DNA of 64,000 nucleotides. Source: Rhynchopus sp. YZ270_cl-10. Lineage: Eukaryota > Euglenozoa > Diplonemea > Diplonemida > Diplonemidae. A program made the translations under genes and the position numbers. Of the stretch, positions 58,141-64,000 are shown in pieces. The notes beneath the pieces were generated by a model. That model searched no databases, was not told where the DNA came from, and worked only from the letters and a program-made list of their open reading frames with translations. The stretch spans positions 992,001 through 1,056,000 of the forward strand of contig OZ037839.1 of NCBI GenBank assembly GCA_964035575.1. Direction: 5' to 3'. Position 1 is the first letter of the stretch, and each line of letters begins with the position of its first letter.

Positions 58141-58700
58141 TCATGTGTAGGGAGGGGGGGGGGCAGGGTGTTGTGTGTTGGAACGAGGGGTGAAGTGCAC
58201 GGTGAGGCGTTCGCGCTCCTCGTCCCTCTCTGCGTCTCTCACGCTCTCCGCCGCAAACGCTTCAGCAACGGTGTTCACGGAGGCGGGAGGGGTAGGCACT
58301 TCGGGGGAGTGAGGCAGCTCGGCGTCGCCCTCCCTCACGACAGCTCCAAAAAGCTCGTCTCCCAGCCTCTTCCGGAGGACTCCAAGGAGCAAAAGAAGAC
58401 GCAGACAGGGAACATCTGTCCAGTCCGAGGGCACAGTTCCCGTGACGCGTGCCAACGCAGCGCGCACGTGTTCCTCCCCGAAATCTTCCTTCTCCCCCCG
58501 GAAATCCTCAAACGTCCGGACGCACAGCGCGCCCGTGACGGACTCCCAGGCGTTTCCCAGTGCAGACTTCACGGCGTCCGACGAATCCGCAACGATGTTC
58601 GCAACATCTCGCGACATCCGGAACGACCGTGACCCACTCTTGGCCCTGAGCGACTCCAGCGCTTCATCCATAGTGGTCATGAGGGCGAGACTGGGGAAAC
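58141..58700 (-). CDS. First gag-region ORF of DIRS-like element 2
   Basis: Starts near MDEALESLRAKSGSRSFRMS inside the inner border and includes VKSALGNAWESVTGALCVRT and RLLLLLGVLRKRLGDELFGA. It ends in a Pro-rich tail. Unknown family, probably part of a gag-like precursor. Confidence 0.45.
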
Positions 58701-58823
58701 ACAACACAAAATACTGATGAAGGTGGTGGTGAGATTTCCCCGTAACGTCCTCAACCAACCTTGCCGAAGCAAGTGGTAAGCAATAACAACAAAAGGGCAC
58801 GTAGCAATAGAGAAATGGTACGC

Positions 58824-58865
<42 letters not shown>

Positions 58866-58974
58866 TATCCATAGCGAAAAAGGGGGAGGGGGAAAAGACT
58901 TTCTTATTCGCGACATATTTTATCCTAGAGACCCCCCTGGCGTAGCAAAGCTACTTAAACAAGTTTACAGTATG

Positions 58975-60063
58975 GAAGTGAGGGAAGTGAGGGAAGTGAG
59001 GGAAGTGAGGGAAGTGAGGGAAGTGAGAGGGAAGTGAGGGAAGTGAGGGAAGTGAGAGGGAAGTGAGGGAAGTGAGGGAAGTGAGGGAAGTGAGGGAAGT
59101 GAGGGAAGTGAGGGAAGTGAGGGAAGTGAGGGAAGTGAGGGAAGTGAGGGAAGTGAGAGGGAAGTGAGGGAAGTGAGGGAAGTGAGAGGGAAGTGAGGGA
59201 AGTGAGGGAAGTGAGGGAAGTGAGAGGGAAGTGAGGGAAGTGAGGGAAGTGAGGGAAGTGAGGGAAGTGAGGGAAGTGAGGGAAGTGAGGGAAGTGAGGG
59301 AAGTGAGGGAAGTGAGGGAAGTGAGGGAAGTGAGGGAAGTGAGAGGGAAGTGAGGGAAGTGAGGGAAGTGAGGGAAGTGAGGGAAGTGAGAGGGAAGTGA
59401 GGGAAGTGAGGGAAGTGAGGGAAGTGAGGGAAGTGAGAGGGAAGTGAGGGAAGTGAGGGAAGTGAGGGAAGTGAGAGGGAAGTGAGGGAAGTGAGGGAAG
59501 TGAGGGAAGTGAGGGAAGTGAGGGAAGTGAGGGAAGTGAGGGAAGTGAGGGAAGTGAGGGAAGTGAGGGAAGTGAGGGAAGTGAGGGAAGTGAGGGAAGT
59601 GAGAGGGAAGTGAGGGAAGTGAGGGAAGTGAGGGAAGTGAGAGGGAAGTGAGGGAAGTGAGGGAAGTGAGGGAAGTGAGGGAAGTGAGAGGGAAGTGAGG
59701 GAAGTGAGGGAAGTGAGGGAAGTGAGAGGGAAGTGAGGGAAGTGAGGGAAGTGAGGGAAGTGAGGGAAGTGAGAGGGAAGTGAGGGAAGTGAGGGAAGTG
59801 AGGGAAGTGAGGGAAGTGAGGGAAGTGAGGGAAGTGAGAGGGAAGTGAGGGAAGTGAGGGAAGTGAGGGAAGTGAGGGAAGTGAGAGGGAAGTGAGGGAA
59901 GTGAGGGAAGTGAGGGAAGTGAGAGGGAAGTGAGGGAAGTGAGGGAAGTGAGGGAAGTGAGGGAAGTGAGGGAAGTGAGGGAAGTGAGGGAAGTGAGGGA
60001 AGTGAGGGAAGTGAGGGAAGTGAGGGAAGTGAGAGGGAAGTGAGGGAAGTGAGGGAAGTGAGG
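58975..60063 (+). repeat. 9-bp satellite (AGTGAGGGA)n, block 2
   Basis: Same units as block 1, with 11-bp variants. Begins directly after ...TTTACAGTATG of the DIRS-like element. Confidence 0.95.
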
Positions 60064-60429
60064 GGGGTCTCTTTAGGATAAAATATGGGGGGAAAGGTCT
60101 TTTTTGGTTAATAGCGCCGAAAAAACGGCAGCGAGGTATGTGGTCATGAGGGCGAGACTGGGGAAACACAACACAAAATACTGATGAAGGTGGTGGTGAG
60201 ATTTCCCCGTAACGTCCTCAACCAACCTTGCCGAAGCAAGTGGTAAGCAATAACAACAAAAGGGCACGTAGCAATAGAGAAATGGTACGCGCAAAAAAAA
60301 AAAAAAAAAAAAAAAAAATATATCCATAGCGAAAAAGGGGGAGGGGGAAAAGACTTTCTTATTCGCGACATATTTTATCCTAGAGACCCCCCTGGCGTAG
60401 CAAAGCTACTTAAACAAGTTTACAGTATG
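60064..60429. mobile_element. 366-bp short derivative of DIRS-like element 2
   Basis: Same structure as 53756-54105, with a longer A-run. Flanked by satellite on both sides, GTGAGG| and |GAAGTGAG. Confidence 0.75.
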
Positions 60430-61673
60430 GAAGTGAGGGAAGTGAGAGGGAAGTGAGGGAAGTGAGAGGGAAGTGAGGGAAGTGAGGGAAGTGAGAGGGA
60501 AGTGAGGGAAGTGAGGGAAGTGAGGGAAGTGAGAGGGAAGTGAGGGAAGTGAGGGAAGTGAGGGAAGTGAGAGGGAAGTGAGGGAAGTGAGGGAAGTGAG
60601 GGAAGTGAGAGGGAAGTGAGGGAAGTGAGGGAAGTGAGGGAAGTGAGGGAAGTGAGGGAAGTGAGGGAAGTGAGAGGGAAGTGAGGGAAGTGAGGGAAGT
60701 GAGGGAAGTGAGAGGGAAGTGAGGGAAGTGAGGGAAGTGAGGGAAGTGAGAGGGAAGTGAGGGAAGTGAGGGAAGTGAGAGGGAAGTGAGGGAAGTGAGG
60801 GAAGTGAGGGAAGTGAGAGGGAAGTGAGGGAAGTGAGGGAAGTGAGGGAAGTGAGGGAAGTGAGGGAAGTGAGGGAAGTGAGAGGGAAGTGAGGGAAGTG
60901 AGGGAAGTGAGGGAAGTGAGGGAAGTGAGGGAAGTGAGGGAAGTGAGGGAAGTGAGGGAAGTGAGGGAAGTGAGGGAAGTGAGGGAAGTGAGGGAAGTGA
61001 GGGAAGTGAGGGAAGTGAGGGAAGTGAGGGAAGTGAGGGAAGTGAGAGGGAAGTGAGGGAAGTGAGGGAAGTGAGGGAAGTGAGGGAAGTGAGGGAAGTG
61101 AGGGAAGTGAGGGAAGTGAGGGAAGTGAGGGAAGTGAGGGAAGTGAGGGAAGTGAGGGAAGTGAGGGAAGTGAGGGAAGTGAGGGAAGTGAGGGAAGTGA
61201 GGGAAGTGAGGGAAGTGAGGGAAGTGAGGGAAGTGAGGGAAGTGAGGGAAGTGAGGGAAGTGAGAGGGAAGTGAGAGGGAAGTGAGAGGGAAGTGAGGGA
61301 AGTGAGGGAAGTGAGGGAAGTGAGGGAAGTGAGGGAAGTGAGGGAAGTGAGAGGGAAGTGAGGGAAGTGAGGGAAGTGAGGGAAGTGAGGGAAGTGAGAG
61401 GGAAGTGAGGGAAGTGAGGGAAGTGAGGGAAGTGAGAGGGAAGTGAGGGAAGTGAGGGAAGTGAGAGGGAAGTGAGGGAAGTGAGGGAAGTGAGAGGGAA
61501 GTGAGGGAAGTGAGGGAAGTGAGGGAAGTGAGGGAAGTGAGGGAAGTGAGGGAAGTGAGGGAAGTGAGGGAAGTGAGGGAAGTGAGGGAAGTGAGGGAAG
61601 TGAGGGAAGTGAGGGAAGTGAGGGAAGTGAGAGGGAAGTGAGAGGGAAGTGAGAGGGAAGTGAGGGAAGTGAG
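60430..61673 (+). repeat. 9-bp satellite (AGTGAGGGA)n, block 3
   Basis: Includes one stretch of more than 20 uniform 9-bp units (61053-61262) and, at 61263 and 61628, three consecutive 11-bp variants each. Confidence 0.95.
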
Positions 61674-62170
61674 GGGACGCTTGGTCAGAACGATTGCCCT
61701 AACTCACGAGCGGGTACATGCTCATTCAGTGCGGAATTTTTGTCGTGTTTTTGGTGGTCACATGCTGCAGGCCCAAGGAGATGTGGGGAATTGAGACGAG
61801 GTGACTATTCAGCCGGACGGTTCCATGAAAGTGAAAGCACACAGTAACCTTCGCGAGCAAAGTATTGGGAATACACCAAGTGCACACTGCTCCACGATTC
61901 CAAGCAGAGCACCGTGGGGAATAGAAAGTACTTGTCTGAAGAAAGCAAATGAAAGATAGGAGAAGGAAAGAAGAAGAAAGTTGTACAAGGCGGGAAGTGG
62001 GTTGTCTGGGGATGCTGTTCTGTTCTTTGCCAAGTCTTATCATGCACAGCGATGTGATCAGATATGGCGGAAAAAGGGGGGTGTTTCTATTATGATCACC
62101 CGTGGTGGTGTGGAACCACTGGGGCAGAATATTACTACGTAAAACATCTTCCACACCAAAGTGTGGATTC
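61674..62170 (-). other. Spacer with one possible exon (61849-61935)
   Basis: On the minus strand CTATCTTTCATTTGCTTTCTTCAG is a good acceptor at 61936. The following codons read KYFLFPTVLCLESWSSVHLV and YSQYFAREGYCVLSLSWNRP, and GAAG|GTTACT at 61848 could be a donor. It has a protein-like pattern, vaguely like an alpha/beta-hydrolase strand (AREGYCVLSLSW), but that is a guess. Nothing else recognised. Confidence 0.3.
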
Positions 62171-62374
62171 GTGTTATCCTCGTTCGAGAAAAGGTAATTA
62201 AGATTCTTCCCAAGTGTTCACAGGTGTATCCAAAAATGCAGTTCAATAGGTTCACCCAAGTGTCGTTCACACAAAATCACCACACCCCCCAAATCCTCCT
62301 GCTTGCGTTGCCCCCGCTTGTCCTGCCCCAAACCCCCCAAACCCCTCTGTTCATCCAGCTTGTCCTGCTCCTGT

Positions 62375-63700
62375 TTATGCTGCCCCCAACTCTCCAAATC
62401 CTCTTTTTGTTCCTCTTTTTTGTCCTCTTGTGCTTGCATCAATCCCTTCTCTCTCTTGTCCTGCTTTCAATGCAATACATTGTCTTGCACTTCCAGACAC
62501 GTCTGTTCGTACTGCCTCAAAAGCTTCTATCCGCACATCTTCGAACTGTTCCGTAATAAACCTTGCGTAAATCTCACGCATACGTTCACGTAAGGTCCGC
62601 TTGTCGTAGAGGGGTGGGTCTCCATTCGGGAGAGACAACATCTCGTTAATGTCAATGTTGCCTGGCAAGACGACTGTTGTGAATGCGTTGCAGTTGTGCA
62701 GGAAGTCGTCCTCGATCTCTGTGTCCCTGCCAAAACCTGACATGTCCAGCGTGGTCAAGGATGTGCAATCTTGCAGGAAACGTTTATCAATCCGACTAAC
62801 ATTGCTCATTCCTGAGAAGTCTGCTGTTGTCAACGCGGAGCACTCTTGCAGCCAGCCGCGCTTAATGTGCATGATGCTGCGCAACACTGATAAATCAACT
62901 GTTTGCAATGATGTGCAGTCAGAAAGAAACTCTGGCCCAATGGCTGCGACCCTGCCAAAAGCTGAAAGGTCGATACTACCCAGCGAGGTGCAGCTCCTCA
63001 GAAAGCCGCTACCTACCTTCGCAACTCTGTGCAGTGCTGGCAAGTCAATGGTTGCCAACGAGGTGCAGTTCTGGAGGAAGCCTCTCTCAATGTGTGTGAT
63101 TCTGCGCCATCCTGAGATGTCAATCCTTTCCAACGACTTGCAGTCGCAAACAAAAGCTGCACCAACCTTCGTCACACTCGTCATATGGGATAAGTCAAGC
63201 TCTGTGACGCCACTTCCTGCGAGGAACCTGTTCCCTATCACCGTCACAGTGAACCCTGACACGTCAAGGCTTGTCAACGATGTGCAGTAAGAGAGACAGC
63301 CATACCCGATGTGCGTAACGTTGCACAATCCCGACAAGTCAACAGTTTCCACCGACGTACACTCGGAGAGGAAGCCGTCCTTAATTCGTGTCACACCAGA
63401 CACAGCAGAGAGATCAAGTCTCGTAAACGATGCTCCCCACAGGAAGTAGTCCGGAATAACAGTCGCAACCTCCGCCTGAAGAAGCAGAGAAGCCACCTCA
63501 GGATCCTTCACAGTCGCCAACCTCGCTTCGATAAACGTTTTTAAAAATAGGATGGAGCACCCCGGTCCGAAAAGGAATGCAGCCACCCCTGGCTTCAGGC
63601 TCGCGAACCCAGCGTTGATGTAACACAGGGTTTCACGGGCCAAAAACCAGAAAGAAAAATGAAAAATTGAGGGTTCAACGACTGCGCCAACTGGTCTCAT
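62375..63700 (-). CDS. LRR_5 protein, chimeric with LINE 3' UTR (copy B)
   Basis: 441 codons from the ATG at 63700, the equivalent of the start used for copy A. N-terminal residues from the LINE 3' UTR (MRPVGAVVEPSIFHF through FLFGPGCSILFLKTF) are followed by EARLAT and DPEVASLLLQAEVAT, then LRR_5 repeats such as FLSECTSVETVDLSGLCNVT and FLRSCTSLGSIDLSAFGRVA. The C-terminal RGQKRGTKRGFGELGAA matches copy A. The two proteins differ by many substitutions and by the number and order of middle repeats, yet both frames are open, including across the LINE-derived part. Sequence similarity continues past the stop to about 62170. Confidence 0.65.
   Translation of the reverse strand: MRPVGAVVEPSIFHFSFWFLARETLCYINAGFASLKPGVAAFLFGPGCSILFLKTFIEARLATVKDPEVASLLLQAEVATVIPDYFLWGASFTRLDLSAVSGVTRIKDGFLSECTSVETVDLSGLCNVTHIGYGCLSYCTSLTSLDVSGFTVTVIGNRFLAGSGVTELDLSHMTSVTKVGAAFVCDCKSLERIDISGWRRITHIERGFLQNCTSLATIDLPALHRVAKVGSGFLRSCTSLGSIDLSAFGRVAAIGPEFLSDCTSLQTVDLSVLRSIMHIKRGWLQECSALTTADFSGMSNVSRIDKRFLQDCTSLTTLDMSGFGRDTEIEDDFLHNCNAFTTVVLPGNIDINEMLSLPNGDPPLYDKRTLRERMREIYARFITEQFEDVRIEAFEAVRTDVSGSARQCIALKAGQEREGIDASTRGQKRGTKRGFGELGAA
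63510..63529 (-). repeat. 20-bp junction repeat, copy 4
   Basis: Inverse of CGAAGCGAGGTTGGCGACTG at the boundary between LRR copy B and the second LINE. Confidence 0.85.
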
Positions 63701-64000
63701 GCGACGTTGAACCAACTTAAAATCTAGAATCTTGTGTCAACTTGTAAAGAAAAGCAATGAATATTAAAAGTTACCGGTTTCAGGCGTGGTGTACACGTCT
63801 GCTGCCATCTACGCTGGGATAGCAGTCCGGCTTGAACTTGGGGTCCAACAACAGTGCCAAGTGGACTTATGCGTCGCTGTGTCAACTGAAAAACAATGAA
63901 AAACAAGAATGTCGTTGAGGAAGATTGAAATGCATGAAAAAAACAAATGCATGAAAAAAACAAGAAGAACAAGGTAAATCTCTACAGAGGGTGCTGTCCT
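63530..64000 (-). mobile_element. 3' end of a second copy of the LINE
   Basis: Matches 27376-27822 inverted, including the ORF2 stop codon (inverse near 63984), the two GTTGAACC blocks and the terminal TTTTTAAAAACGTTTA. One extra tandem CATGCATTTGTTTTTTT is present. The rest of the element lies beyond the window. Confidence 0.85.

Larger units (their letters stand above)
54106..58974 (-). mobile_element. DIRS-like tyrosine-recombinase retroelement 2, looks whole (fossil)
   Basis: A 4.87-kb element embedded in the 9-bp satellite, with the order gag-like, YR, RT, RNase H on the minus strand. Its outer ends carry GGTCTCTTTAGGATAAAATA and its near inverse at 58908-58934. A 30-bp direct repeat (GTGGTCATGAGGGCGAGACT within it) marks the inner borders at 54182-54211 and 58673-58702. 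Main frames are long and open, so it appears whole and young. Ends are sharp against satellite sequence (AAGTGAGG on one side, GAAGTGAG on the other). Confidence 0.8.

Noticed and set aside
52221-61274. Long LPSLPS/REVREV frames across the 9-bp satellite
   Set aside because: The 9-bp unit gives open frames by arithmetic; they extend into element and gene sequence in wrong frames.
1-64000. tRNA genes
   Set aside because: No cloverleaf with matching A and B boxes was found by eye on either strand; a covariance search would be decisive.

Overview
The window is nuclear DNA of a unicellular eukaryote, crowded with mobile elements. Host genes carry spliceosomal GT-AG introns with long polypyrimidine tracts (last exons of elongation factor 2 at 436-969; a two-exon gene at 51089-52527). 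Protein families include BspA-type leucine-rich repeats (LRR_5) and WD40 proteins with an N-terminal ubiquitin-like (Ubl) fold. A 5S rRNA-like sequence at 19718-19838 resembles euglenozoan 5S as far as I can recall it, but I cannot fix the taxon. Intergenic DNA is full of A/T runs, foldbacks, MITEs, microsatellites and a 9-bp satellite. There is one 200-base assembly gap (31520-31719).

Layout. 0-1.5 kb: elongation factor 2 end and an LRR relic. 1.8-10 kb: AT-rich repeats, MITEs, a LINE relic and short coding relics. 10.3-14.4 kb: a tyrosine-recombinase (DIRS-like) retroelement fossil, minus strand. 16.3-18.1 kb: a small basic protein gene divergent from an intact Ubl-LRR gene. 19.5-29.1 kb: the most interesting block. 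A Ubl gene fragment is followed by a 5S-headed SINE-like unit, a 7.36 kb LINE and an LRR gene body, with the same 20-bp sequence at each junction. 29-48 kb: mostly foldbacks, MITEs and microsatellites with scattered coding relics. 48.2-49.3 kb: an intact Ubl-WD40 gene. 51.1-52.5 kb: a two-exon gene. 52.5-61.7 kb: three blocks of 9-bp satellite that host a second, whole-looking DIRS-like element and two short derivatives. 62.4-64 kb: a second LRR gene joined to the 3' end of a second LINE copy, inverted relative to the first.

How the 19.5-29 kb block fits together. The 20-bp sequence CGAAGCGAGGTTGGCGACTG ends the Ubl fragment, precedes the LINE and starts the LRR body. The simplest reading is a LINE, and a non-autonomous partner sharing about 62 bp of its 3' tail, both inserted at one site between the Ubl and LRR parts of a host gene. 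LINE ORF1 starts with a ubiquitin domain ending RLRGG, in the same frame as the host gene. ORF2 has an OTU (deubiquitinase-type) domain, an APE endonuclease, reverse transcriptase, a zinc knuckle and an RNase H-like domain. A retrotransposon carrying both a ubiquitin fusion and an OTU protease, placed inside ubiquitin-like genes, is the candidate undescribed system here.
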